Source: Lepidurus packardi
Lineage: Eukaryota; Arthropoda; Branchiopoda; Notostraca; Triopsidae
DNA length: 64,000 nt
Assembly (NCBI GenBank): GCA_023053545.1
Contig: JAKZAN010000002.1
Coordinates: 5,750,375 to 5,814,374 of the forward strand
Direction: 5' to 3'
Shown here: in pieces, positions 25,301 to 36,712 of the stretch
Position numbering within the stretch: position 1 is the stretch's first letter
Layout of the letters: each line of letters begins with the position of its first letter
Position numbers and translations under genes: made by a program
Notes under the pieces: generated by a model
The model's input: the letters and a program-made list of their open reading frames with translations, nothing else
What the model was told of the DNA's origin: nothing
Databases searched by the model: none

Positions 25301-26866
25301 CTCACCAGGAGTTGAGCACGAGCGGATTACGTATATAGCTGCCGTTGAAGTTATAGAGCCTTTATTCTCCTAGCGGGACGAAAAGGAAATACGCATACGT
25401 GGTATTCAGATCCTCTATTTTCCCTATGCCGATAGAGGATCAGGGTTAAACAAGAAACACTTTTAAAAAATAAATACAAACAACCGTTTTTTATCGTAGA
25501 AGCACGAGCTGAACTAAACCTTTCGTTATTCACGATAATTAATATTTTTTGCCCCACTTCTTATAGCATGCTGTGTCATCATCTTGCTACTCTACATTAC
25601 CCTGGCAACTCCTTCCGCGTGCCAACGGTTACCAGTATTCTATTGGATCATATGGGCACTCAACACATTGCTCGGTCTATAAAGGAATTTCTTTTCAGAG
25701 TTGAAGGTCCTCAAATTATTGTTCTTAGATCACGGGGAGATTGGGGACCTTTGTAAGCCCACATTAGGTCAGAAAAAAAAGAAAAAAATAACTAGACATG
25801 GGTAAGAAAGATACCTTTGGATACTCCTATCCGCGTTAAGCTTTTCAGTCGAATAAAGAAAAGACGGACTTTGTGCTTCTGCCTCCGTCGTCAAGGTACT
25901 CTGGATTCCTTTGGCGTATAATAGCACTAAGCACTTGAAAAAGTGGAGGAACACGAGATTTCTCCACAAACGGCTGCTAGTATCACACACCTGGTGCATC
26001 CATCACAAAAATTAAAGTTTTTTTTACAAGATCGAAAGTCAGAAAAGAAAAGGAGGCGACGAAGAATCGAGTTGAATAGTCCTCGTGATACGGGAGATTG
26101 ATCCAAGAGCCCTTGTCTGAATATCACGTACTCAAACACTAGCTTCTGTGCTTGCTAGGGAGAGAGAGTAAAAAAGCCCAAGGAGCTAAGGTGTTGGTGG
26201 GCAAAAGGGTGACTCGCGGCAGGAAGAAATGCACGTTCCCGGTAGGTACTTGCGCTCGGGCCCGACTGGCGATGCTGGATGTTGCATATTCTTGTTGTAC
26301 TTGGGGAGGCCAGCCAGTCGTCTCCCACCGTACAGTCGCTTGCTTTGTTGTTGAAAAGCAGCAATCAAGGGGCGAGAGATACGCTGAAGGGAGAGAAAGC
26401 ATTGATCTGCGCATCGCAGTCGCATGCGCCGCTGGGTGGACATTGCACCCTGCTATATATCTGCCTTAAGCAAAGTAGAGATCCCCTGGCATGAGAGGAA
26501 AGATACAACCAACACATGAAATAGGCAATTTTCTCATGGAAGTACAATGTGTTTGACTACCATACAAAGTCAATGATAGTTTGACAACCAACAACATTGA
26601 CTTTGACCTCTGGGTCCAACACCTCGTACTAGAGGCACTATTACGATGTGTACACTCTATAAATAGACCGATTTAGAAGCTAGTAACGACTACGTGGAAA
26701 ACGCCCCTGTTTCCTAGCTCAGCAAATTTTCTAACACAACGAAGTGGTTCTTCCAGCCTTTAGTTCTGGCAACTCTGCAGTATATATTACCACTGAGGCA
26801 ACGGTCGAGGGCCATCACCCAGCAAAAGGTGAATTGGTGTCAGACGTCACAATACCGTATACATAG

Positions 26867-26992
26867 ATTGTTTTCGGCTCTGGCTCTTATGGCCGTTATG
26901 GCTCTTATGGCTTTTATGGCCGTTTGAAGCGAAATTACTGTGAACTTATTCCACTGGTTGGAAAAAGGTTTTGGTTTGCTGACAAGACTTGA
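26867..26992 (+). CDS. Gly/Tyr-rich mini-ORF over a 9-bp tandem repeat (unconfirmed)
   Basis: Four near-copies of tggctctta (26881-26916) translate in one frame to GSYGRYGSYGFYGR, followed by dibasic KR sites and a stop at 26990-26992; 41 codons without an ATG. An acceptor-like acatag precedes it. It resembles Gly-Tyr antimicrobial or neuropeptide repeats, but the repeat alone forces that composition. Confidence 0.15.
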   Translation: MVFGSGSYGRYGSYGFYGRLKRNYCELIPLVGKRFWFADKT

Positions 26993-28814
26993 CTTTCCTC
27001 GTACACCGGGGTTTTGACCCCCGCAATATCACTTTCTTGACATTCTTCTAAAGTTTAAAAGGAACCGTTTGTGCTTCCATTTTTTCTTTCCTTTAAAAGT
27101 TGATTGCCTGGCGAGAGTGATATTGCAGAGGCGGTGGGTGACATATCATTTGTCGTAGATGGGTGTGTGATTAATTTGACAACAAGTTGCTGCTAACCTT
27201 GTGGAGAAACCAACTCGAATATTGTATATCTTAGTTCACACAGCCATACACACATTTATTACGCAATTTCGTTCATCAGCAAGAAAGCCCCAGCATATAA
27301 TGGCTTCCAGCGTCTTAGCTCCTAGAACTGTCATATATTGATGTTATAGACATCCAAACGGAGTTAAATTCGTTATTGCAGACATAACGTTCCCCCACAC
27401 TTTTAACTCATAACATAAGGAGGCGGCCTCAAGTACCACGTATAATGAGAACGGAAACGAAATGCAAAGCGAAACAAATCGTCTCTACTGGTTAACATTC
27501 TGTTAGCTTCCAGGATCGTTAAAAAGCCTTGCCCTTCTCGATGCAATCTCTGTGTGGAACGTCTTATGTTTACAGCCTGGTTGGCACTGAGAAGCGTGAA
27601 GAAATTGGCGTAGTCAGATTGGGCACTGACCACGCGAGTTCAGCTTAGGGTACGACTCCATATATTTTGAGTTCCTCGAGCTCCAGTGGATATTTTCCTT
27701 GCTTTTACTAAACGAGCAAGAGCGCTGTAAAGAGCCATGTCTAGAAAGAGGACGAAAGTGGATGACATGCACCGTGACTGGCGAGATACTTCGGTGAGAT
27801 GCAAATGAGATGACAACTTCGCTTGCTCGTAACACAAGGAACGTGGAAACGCGTATTTACGGGGAAAGTTAAAGTCGAATTTCGTTTCATTTCCCTCGAG
27901 AGCCTGGAATAGCATCGCTTATGTAGTGTAGACGCCAAAGCTATACGCGGTATACAAACTGATGAAAATCAAACTTGTTCCCCGTAAACTTGCACCAAAG
28001 GCGTCTTGAGCGATGCGTTAGCTTTTGACCTTACTTAAAAGTTTCCGTGACGCTGACGGGATAGAGAAGTGCTAAACAAGCGAGACATGGCTTAATTAAC
28101 GGCGATTAAAAGCTATCTCCTTGAGTCTACCACTTTCGGGCTTCAAGCTGTATACAAAGTAGAAGGTAAGGCACAGAAAAGAAGTCCTACGCGTGCGTTA
28201 TGTACCTAAGAAGGCAAACAAGACTGAAGTGAGCCAAAACTTGGTCCAGTAATCATGCCTCTTACAAGTTTTTTTGCGCCCGCCTGCACTTCGGCATAAG
28301 ACCACATCAAACATGACATATGCTAGTATGGGGAAACGAGTCTCACGCGGACTTCAGCCAGCTGTTGGTACATCAGCGACGAAAAGGTCTTTTCCAAGTC
28401 TTCATAATATACTTACTGTTCCTTGTTGTTGCTCGTTTCAGCTGAAGACATTGCATGTAACTCCCTTCTCGCCAGACTGTGCGGTGAATTCCCATCTGTC
28501 TTGTCTAATAAAGGAGACCGAATCTCTAAACATATAAACATATGGCTTTATGGAAGCAAAGGAAATATTTGATAACATTCTTCAGGATTAAAGTGGGTTC
28601 AAGTTTTGTTCTCTGTAATCTTCTCATGCTTATATTTTTTCTATGGAGTCAACACGTACATTTCCAGAAATTGTCTGGAACTTTCATTCTTCTTCATGCA
28701 ATCGTTTTTGGAATTGTACGCCTAAAGACCGAAAACTCGAGGTTTCTGGTACGACTGCGCCATCTGTAAGTGACAGTTAAAGGCAGTGCGGCAGAGTCCA
28801 GGGGAACCCAAAAC

Positions 28815-31800
28815 ATGGCCGCGCTGGGAGGAAATGTTGGTGTTGTTGCTGGTCCGGGGAATTCTAAGCAGTTATTAACGCGAAATTTAGAACGTGTCCT
28901 AGAAGAAGCTTCTTTAAGTGGTGACTTAAAACTGAGTGGTCGAAAATTACGTGAATTTCCCAAAGTTGCCACCAAGTTTAACCTCAGTGATACCGTTTAC
29001 GCAGGTAAGCTTGGGTGTAATTTAACTCTTTTACTTAAATTCCACGTACTTGGTTAACAATCTGCTTTCCTCACTATTTAAATTGATTCGGCGCTTTTTT
29101 CTTACTTATAACTTTCATTCCTAATTATCTAATCTATTGTTTTGCTTGTATCTTTGCTAATTTTTTCAATCAAGTTTTGTTTTATTCGCCCTTATCACCT
29201 GCATTAGTTACAATGTCCTATGTCACATAGCAACATTGTAAATTCAATGTAAAGTAAATTCATTGTAATGTAAATTCAACAGCTCAATTTCCCAACCATT
29301 ATAGTATGTGCAATGGTTGTGCAAATATCTCAGACGTAAGGTAACTAAAACAGGATTCAAGGCCAAATCGTAAAGCTGTTAATCCTGTTTACACTCTGTT
29401 TTGCTCATTTGGGAGCTATTTCATTTGGAGAGTGAAGTTGCGAGCCAAACCCAAAGACGCGTTTCCATACAAATGGAATACTTGGAACGAAAATACACCT
29501 TCATCTACTACCACCAACCCCACCCCTGTTTCCGCCTTCATTTCATTATCCGCAAACCAGACCGGAACCCCAAAGCAAAAGCAACGTTGGCTTTGTCACA
29601 GTGAACGTAACTTGTTTTCACATGCAGAATATCGTTGAAGGGGCTCTTTATTAACCAGTATATAGTGTAACTATATTTTAATAGAATAAAAACAAGAATA
29701 AACAAACACTTGAGAGAAAAAGTTCGCTCCTTATCCTACTATTATCAGTGACGCAGGATCTCCACTTGAAACGAGGCTATTTTTTTTAACTCCCAATTTT
29801 GTCAGGCTATTAATTCTTGTGATCTCTTAAAACCAGACTCTAAAAAAATTTCGGGGATTAGTTAAGGGCACTAAAAAAAGTATATTATAGGTTTCACAGT
29901 CGGGTAACAAGGGTGTCTTCCAATGTAAAAGTTTTGGGCCGACTTTCTCAGTCCCAAGAGTAGATTCAGGGAAAAGGCCATACTATCAAAGGGTACATTC
30001 TCAAACCTCCCGGTGCCGTTCCAAAAAGGTCACGACGGTTTACAAAGCGCAATGTAGGTAGGATCTTACGGCAGTCCCAAACTCCCCAGAGTAAACGAGA
30101 GAAAGACCGCTAATTCCCGTTTTATGAATGTTTTGTTCTCTTCTCGAACCCTTTTTCTAATAGATTAGGAAAACTTACTTGCTCGGTACAATGGGCAAGA
30201 CTGTAAATCCGCCTCTCTTATGTTCCTTGGTACCGCAAGATCCTCTTGAAACCGAGAAAACCAGTCCCGAAACCTTTACCTTGGAAGATGCCCTTGTTAT
30301 CCTACTGTGAAACCTATAACTGTGGTCTCGAATACCAAATTGTGAGCACCCAAGTGGCGACTCGGCTCATTAGCACGTCGCCGCCTGGCTCTTTTACGTA
30401 GGAGCATGCAAATTCGACCTAGGGATCAATAGCAGACATTGCTGCGCTCTATGTCTGCAATCCATCTCTGTCCAACTCGCCCCAATTGCTACGCAAAACT
30501 TTTTTTTTGTTTATTCCCATCCACCCCATCACTTTTTATGTCCCTTTGGCTTCATAAACACGGACTGGTCGGGTTTTCAGTATTGGATTCTTGGAAACCT
30601 AGAGAGCTTCATTAAGATGCGTGATGGAAAACGTGTGACTTCCATAGTGCCCAAAGTTGTGTTACGCTAATTGACCTAAGATACCAGCAGCAGTAAAGGT
30701 CAGGCGGTCGAGCCCTTCTAAACTCTGAAAAAAGCTTGAGATTGATTACAACTTACGAAAGCGTAAAGCATATGAAAGGTTTTCTGGGTGGGTTTGAAAA
30801 CCTTTGAACTACTGCAAAAAAGTCCAGAGTTCTAAGTGGGAATGGGTCAAAAAAAGAGGGAAAATACCAGTCATTTGGATCACGTTGTAGGTCTTGTTTA
30901 CGGAGTAGACATGAATGGAGGCCCTTGTAATTAACTTGTCTTTTGGACTGATTTATGGTTTGGTATTTGGTGCTCGTGGATTTTTTTAACTGTACCATCG
31001 AAATAGAAAGAGAACATATAAAGAAATGGCTATTCAGTTTCTTTTTTCGGTTTTTGTTCTAAAAAGCAATGTTTTTATCTATTTTTTTTGTGGCTGCAGA
31101 TTTGTCCAAAAATCGACTCAGCGAGTTACCAGCAGAAGTAACCCAATACGCTTCTTTGGAGAAACTGATTGTATACCATAATGTGATTCGAGTCATCCCG
31201 GATACGATCGCGTTCCTGCAGTCCTTAACTTATCTGGATTTAAGGTAAGATTTCATAGGAGATTTGGAGAGGCTAGGAAAGGTTTCAGACTCCTAGGGAT
31301 TAATACTCTCTTCTTGTCTTTTTGCGGTTATTAATTATGAAAAGTCGGAACCAATTAAGCGTCTTGCCCGCTTGCCTCAGCCAATTAGCCTTACAAGTAT
31401 TGATTGTGAGTCATAACCGGTTAGTAAGCCTGCCCGAAGAATTGGGTCGTATGAAGACCTTGCTGGAATTAGATGCCACGTCCAATCAACTCTCCCATAT
31501 TCCTCCCCAGTTAGGAGATCTGCATTTACTACGTTCCTTAAGCTTAAGGAGAAACTGCCTTGTTGAGCTCCCGAAAGGTTCGGTTCTTGTTTTCATTTGC
31601 CTTCTGGAAGAGATTAATTGCGAAACGAAGCTTACGCTCTAAGGCTTTTGGGTTTTATTTAGAGTTAACTTTCTTGAGACTAACGAAATTGGACATTGCC
31701 GAGAACAGGATTAGCGCCTTGCCAGCAGAACTCCGCTTTATGACGTCATTAGAAGAATTTTGCGTGGATCATAATCCTTTGAGTTCGCCTCCAGCTTATG

Positions 31801-34800
31801 TAAGTCGATAAACCATTTTCGCCTTGCTTGTCAATCTCTTAAGGAGATTTGTGGACAAAAATAGCCCAAAGCCTGCCAATTAAAGATCTTTTTTTTAATT
31901 TAATTTATTATGGTATGTAGCTCTGTACCCGCGGCCGAGTGCACGTATTTAAGTACTTGGAAATCCAAGCGTTGAAGGAAGATAAAAAACGAGGTATACT
32001 GGATTTGGAGTCAAGGCGATCCCAGAAAAAGTCCTTACCTCTAAGCGAATTCAGGTACCAAAAAATAAGGAACAGTTTGAGGTAGAGTAACACCCGGTTG
32101 ATTGCAGGTGTCCGGTCAGTGGAGATCCCCGCAGGAAACGTTTTACAGTGGACAGTGGGTACAACACATGCGATGGAGCGGACAGACGATGGTCCCAGGA
32201 CAGTCACGATGTAAGTTTTTTTTTTTTTTTTTTTAAATGCAAAAAACGCATTTGTTTTTCTTCAGACATCGAACGACAGCGAAGAGGGACGGCGTTTGGC
32301 TTTGCGTGCTGCCGAAATGCTCAAAGATACACGGATAGGCAATGGATTTGATACACATCACTCCCCAGCTCACGTTAATGGCCATGCTAACGGTTGCGTC
32401 ACTCCACTACAACGTAACTCGGCCGAGAGGGCGCGCATAGATTCAGAAAAGGTAAGGAAAACAACAAAAAAGACGGAGAAGATCTTCATTATATCATTTG
32501 CTGTTTAGACACGTTCCCATCAACAGCAACAACAACACAGATTGACACCCGAAGATGAAGAAGAAGAGGAGGAGGGAGAGCGGGAAGAGCGGAGGCGAGC
32601 AGCTCGGAAGATTATTGAACAACAAAAGGAAGAGAGCCGGAAACGTAGTGAAGCGTAAGTATCACTCCTTGTAGCCCCTAAGGCAATTTTGCCCTGTTCG
32701 GGAACAAGTCTGTTGTATACTATAGGGTGTCTTTTACATTCTTCAGGGTGTTGATGCGACAAGCTCAGGAGGCTGAGGCGGATCGCATGAATGACGACAA
32801 GCGGCCAGTACACATGCAGACGTATAGGCAAGATTTTCTTTATCTTTAGTTAGATCTTTCATTTTCTCTTTTTTTTTTAAAAAAAATCATTACTCTGTGA
32901 CGTTGGACAATTTGGGGCCCTTTCGGGGAAAATTCAATACGATTGCTTATGCCGAGTGACTTTCATTGACAGGGAGTACAAAGAGGCTTTGCGTCAACAG
33001 CGCGGTGACGTTTACCGACCCCGCACTTCCGGCGATAACTCCCCCGTTCTAACTCCCAGCCAAGAACACCCCTTGTCTCGAACCTCGAGTCTCTCACCCG
33101 TAAGGTTTTGTCGTGCAATTCTTATATTTAAGAAATTTTTATGGTTCGTTGAACGTGTTTAGTATCTTAAACGCTATTTATATGATTATGTGTGGTTTAT
33201 TTATAAAGAACGTTTGATAGAACTAATAAGAACTAATGAATATAATAGTATATACTACAGTTATGATAATCATGCTTGTGAAATTCATTTTATTTATAAT
33301 GGTTACTCGTCCTATTTACTATTCAATAAAAAAGAGTTTAAAAAGGCTTTTTAATTTAGTACTGTTTTAAGTCCGCTTGTCGGGAGCTTACTCTGATATT
33401 TATTAGATCAAAGTTGTCAATTCTTTAAATCCTTTTCTTGTAGAATTTATAACAATTTTTTTTTTACTTTAGTTCTTTAAGTTTTAGTTTTTTAAGTTCT
33501 TAGTTTGTGTACTATAAATGAAATCTGGATTAGGTCGCTTATTCTCCTTTCACGGGTCATCCCCTCACTCCAACTACTACGGAGCCTTTCGTTAAGGCTA
33601 TGCAGAAGGAAGCCGTTTTATCTTATGTCAAGGTATAATTATTGCATTCGTGCGAAATGGGGAGTTTATGCTTCTTTTTTTGGTTTTTAGTCAAAAACGA
33701 GCCCTGTGGTCGGGGAATCTCTGGCTAGGTTTCACGACCAAGAAGCGATGTGGAATGCGAATGTGAATGCAAATGCCAAACAGTCATTAGCAACGCGGGT
33801 GTCTAATGGCAGTAGCACGAGTAGTAATGGGGGAAGCCCAAGTCACGCAATCTCGCCAGTTAACACAGGCCCAGGGCCGGGACCCCGGCAACGACATTTA
33901 CCACAAACGCCTCCTGGCCCTAGTGCTCGTGAATCAGAGCTTTTACAGCAACTACGCAACGTAATTCTTTTTAGCTCAATTAAAACGAATATTACGTTTT
34001 AGAAGTATAGAACTGTTGATCGAATTTTGCACATTTTTCGCGTTCCAGAGTATTGAATCCCGGTTAAAAGTGTCCTTGCCGGACGATTTAGGCAGTGCGT
34101 TGCTCGACGGAGTTGTACTTTGCCATCTGGCCAATCACGTGCAACCGCGAGCAGTGGCTTCAATTCACGTTCCCTCACCAGCTGTTGTAAGTTCGGCATT
34201 TTCAACTTTTTTTCCTCATTTACGAACGTTAATGATTCGTTTTGTAGCCCAAATTGACGCTCGCCAAGTGCAGGCGTAATGTGGAAAACTTCCTGGAAGC
34301 CTGCCGGCGAATAGGCGTGCCTGAAGTAAGTCTTTGTGTCGTTTTTTTTGTTTGGAAGCCTTCCTGGAACAATCTGGGAGAAAAACAAGCTTGTTGCATT
34401 TGCATGTTATGCTAGGTTGTAACCACACCTTAACGATTACTATCGATTTACGGACCACAAAAAAAGAGACAACCCACCCCGTTATTACAGCTTGGGAAAT
34501 GGACGAGGCAAAGTTATGGCTTTTGGTCATTGTTGTTCACCACAGACAGTATTGGCTTTGTATTCTTCTTCCTGTCCCTTCCCCGCCTCTGTGTACCTGG
34601 TACCCAAAAGAATCCATCTTTCACTTTCACCTTTTAACGATGTTTTAAACTTTCCCCGAAAAAATGGCTTTTCGTGTAGTGCTCCTTTTATCCAGTTAAA
34701 GTCCTCTTTGTCGTGTCTGCCCCAATCGCTTTTTCTCGCCCCGCTACGCAGCCCTTTTTGGCTCCACCCCTTTGGGTGTGGGGACCTGAACCAGCAGCGC

Positions 34801-36032
34801 GTAAGCATGGTCCCTCTTCCCGATCACTTTTACTTTTGGGGACTTTGTTTAACAATTTTTTTTTAAGTCGTATCATCCCCCTTTTCTCTTTGTTCTTGTT
34901 GAATTTGGACCCTAAAATAACGATAAAGTCAAGAAACAAAGTCTCATTGCGTGCGGGGCTCTTGTTATAGGAGTGCCTGGCCCGCGTCTTGTTGGAGGAC
35001 GACCAAGAGGGAGGGGCGACAGCGGGTCTGCGTTTGGAACCGCTCCGGAACACAGTCCAAACCTTGTTAACCCTAGGACCGCCGCTTGCTTACTCTTCCA
35101 CTACTGCTCCGATCCGGGCTAATGCTTCCTCCTTCACCTTATCCTCCCCTAAGCCCCGCCCCCTGCGTCGCTCCCTGCCTACTGCCCAGGATCGCCTCCT
35201 CGCCAATGGGTGTCTCGTCTTTTTCCTCGCCACGGTGTTCCTCTTGGCCTGGTTGCGTGCTCACGGGGTGGAGCTTTAAAGGGGGCGTGTTACAACCGAC
35301 ATATAAGCTCCTTGTGAAAAACAGAATTAACCATGAATGGCATATCCTTTTTTCCACACTGCACGATTTTATGATTTGAAAAATTGGATAGCGAATGAGT
35401 AGCGTTGAAAATTAACCTATTAGTTTCAGTGGCTTAGGGCAAGTTAGTTAGTGTCATGCTTTTGGGCCGGGTTTTAAAATTGAAGTGCATTTTGAGCTGT
35501 GATAGTGGCTAAACGATTGTTTGCCAATTGAGTGGAGCAAGAAAATTGGCCTTTTAGCAAAACGAAAATGGAAACGCAATCGCTACGGTGGGAAAGCCTT
35601 AGGTGTTTAGATGTAGCCAAACTCTACACAATGATGTTCCTTTTACATTCCTAATTTCTCGGTTCCCAAATTTGAGATTAGTCATTTTTTGTAAAGTTCA
35701 ATCCTCGCGTAGCTTTATTTCTTTGCCAATTATATGCAGATTGGTTTACGTGTTGTGTACCCGGCTTTTCTGAATGAACAGCCCAATGGAAACTGGTCTA
35801 TTACAGCTAATTTTCAGCGGAAGTTAATTTAATGTCGATGTTCATTGTATGATTTTTCTTGGCTTCTGTTTTTATTATTATTATTATTTTCTTGTTGTAG
35901 GATCGAGTCTGTTCGGGTGCGGATGTTCTAGAGAGGCGTGGTTTGGTACGGGTAGCACAGACGGTGACTGCCTTGTTGTCCTTTTACCGAGGAAGACCTT
36001 CACCTGCTCCTCCCTCATTATCCGCTGTTTAA
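28815..36032 (+). CDS. LRCH: LRCH: leucine-rich repeat and calponin-homology domain protein, soluble-tail isoform
   Basis: Exons: 28815-29004, 31100-31244, 31345-31577, 31663-31799, 31921-32054, 32108-32210, 32266-32451, 32509-32654, 32747-32827, 32973-33099, 33534-33632, 33691-33960, 34049-34186, 34248-34325, 35901-36032; 732 aa. The ATG sits in a strong AAAACATGG context. Residues about 40-255 are eight or nine LRRs (for example DLSKNRLSELPAEV). A Gln/Glu/Arg-rich charged stretch lies at 377-450 and a Ser/Pro/Asn-rich linker at 495-610. The CH domain (613-725) carries DGVVLCHLANHVQPRAV, IHVPSPAVPKLTLAKCRRNV and ENFLEACRRIGVPE. The tail ends LSAV, which has the form of a class I PDZ ligand. 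LRCH proteins are cortical scaffolds linked to actin, septins and DOCK proteins. The exon 9 donor is GC (AG|GCAAGA) unless a weaker GTATAG six bases earlier is used. The MITE copy lies in intron 1. Confidence 0.95.
29005..31099 (+). other. LRCH intron 1, carrying a MITE copy
   Basis: Donor GCAG|GTAAGC and acceptor GGCTGCAG, phase 1. It holds the third MITE copy and a short AT-rich patch of near-repeats of gtaaattcaatgtaa at about 29235-29280. The rest shows no coding signal. Confidence 0.85.
29878..30324. mobile_element. Same MITE family, copy 3, inside LRCH intron 1
   Basis: The inverted termini ttataggtttcacagt and actgtgaaacctataa enclose an interior matching copies 1 and 2 (gactttctcagtc, cggtttacaaagcgcaatg, gtaggatcttacggcagt). 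The right end retains ctgtg as in copy 1; the left end is eroded (agtata). It has the same orientation as the other two copies on the plus strand. No clean target duplication remains, suggesting an older insertion. Confidence 0.8.
34971..35279 (+). CDS. LRCH: Alternative last exon of LRCH encoding a membrane-anchored C-terminus
   Basis: Acceptor CTTGTTATAG at 34970; the frame enters in phase 0, exactly as for the downstream exon 35901-36032, so both can follow exon 34248-34325. It encodes 102 residues: ECLARVLLED completes the CH domain, LRNTVQTLLTLG matches the vertebrate LRCH3/LRCH4 end (from memory, IRKTVDTLLALG-like), and a hydrophobic segment NGCLVFFLATVFLLAWLRAH lies just before the stop. 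With this exon the protein is 791 aa and probably tail-anchored or single-pass. The stop codon makes the two last exons mutually exclusive. Confidence 0.85.
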   Translation, partial: ECLARVLLEDDQEGGATAGLRLEPLRNTVQTLLTLGPPLAYSSTTAPIRANASSFTLSSPKPRPLRRSLPTAQDRLLANGCLVFFLATVFLLAWLRAHGVEL

Positions 36033-36712
36033 GCACGAATGCAAAGCAAAGGGAATTGACTAGCAACGAATTATGACATTTGAAATGCGTAGGCGAGCTT
36101 CGGGACGCTGACAATCGCAGTAATAGGATCAGTGCAATTGCCCAAGCAATCGTAAAGTTCAGAAGTTTTTATGGTACTTAGAAACGCACGCTCAGATACG
36201 GTACTTTTGAATGCCCAGAAAGGGCAGTAAGCGCGGGCAAAGGACAAACGCTTTTACATGACCAGAATCGAAAATCGTATTGATATTGAACAATTTCCTT
36301 GAAAGGTGCCAAAGATGATTATGTATTTTAATGTTACGCAAATTTTAAAACAAATCCATTATTTTTCTGGCTTTTTACGTATATGACAAGTCTTTTGTTG
36401 TACTTTGTCTTTTACTTTTGGCTTCATAAAGCACTCTAGCCCAAACGGGATTTCATTGTGCACGTTAAAAATGTATTTGATGTATAGGATGATACATTAC
36501 ATGTGTGAATGTAAAAGTAAGGAAGCATACGAGTCGGTTCTAGCTTGCTTGTTTAAGCACGTCATGCTCCGGATAACGTGGAGAGTTCTGCGAGGCTTCT
36601 TGCATTGGTCAGTACAGCTTAGGGTAAACTGTTGTAAGGCTTCTTCTGGTTCGTATATAAAAAGCCGACGTTAGCGTAGCCAGTAAACAAATTAACGCCT
36701 TCCAGTCAAGAA
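36033..36712 (+). other. Short intergenic region between LRCH and arrestin 1
   Basis: 680 bp holding the LRCH 3' end and the arrestin 1 promoter. An 89-codon frame (36405-36674) shows no motif. Confidence 0.6.
36654..36664 (+). promoter_or_regulatory. TATA box of arrestin gene 1
   Basis: TATATAAAAAG lies 49 nt before the ATG at 36713. With a start site about 30 nt downstream, the leader would be roughly 20-25 nt. A weaker TTAAAAGGG (about 39264-39272) lies upstream of the second arrestin. Confidence 0.5.

Larger units (their letters stand above)
18957..28814. other. Intergenic region between divergent CNG and LRCH
   Basis: Nearly 10 kb without a firm gene. GC-richer patches at 22.1-23.2, 26.15-26.5 and 27.4-27.9 kb have several frames open at once. 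They contain weak candidates listed separately. Both flanking promoters should lie here. A 75-codon frame (28542-28769) with two hydrophobic stretches ends 45 nt before the LRCH start and may be an upstream ORF. Confidence 0.55.

Noticed and set aside
26152..26547. Several overlapping frames of 60-105 codons on both strands
   Set aside because: Open in four frames at once, no domain; typical of locally higher GC.
27025..27127. Imperfect inverted repeat gcaatatcact...agtgatattgc
   Set aside because: Only the outer 11 bp and an inner ttaaaagg block match; too weak to call an element.
27403..27938. Minus-strand frames of 73-91 codons
   Set aside because: No signal peptide, domain or splice partners seen; kept only as part of the intergenic description.
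34016..34279. Reading through short LRCH introns as one exon
   Set aside because: CH-domain alignment and GT/AG signals at 34187 and 34247 show an intron that breaks the conserved IHVPSPAV-PKLTLAKC sequence.
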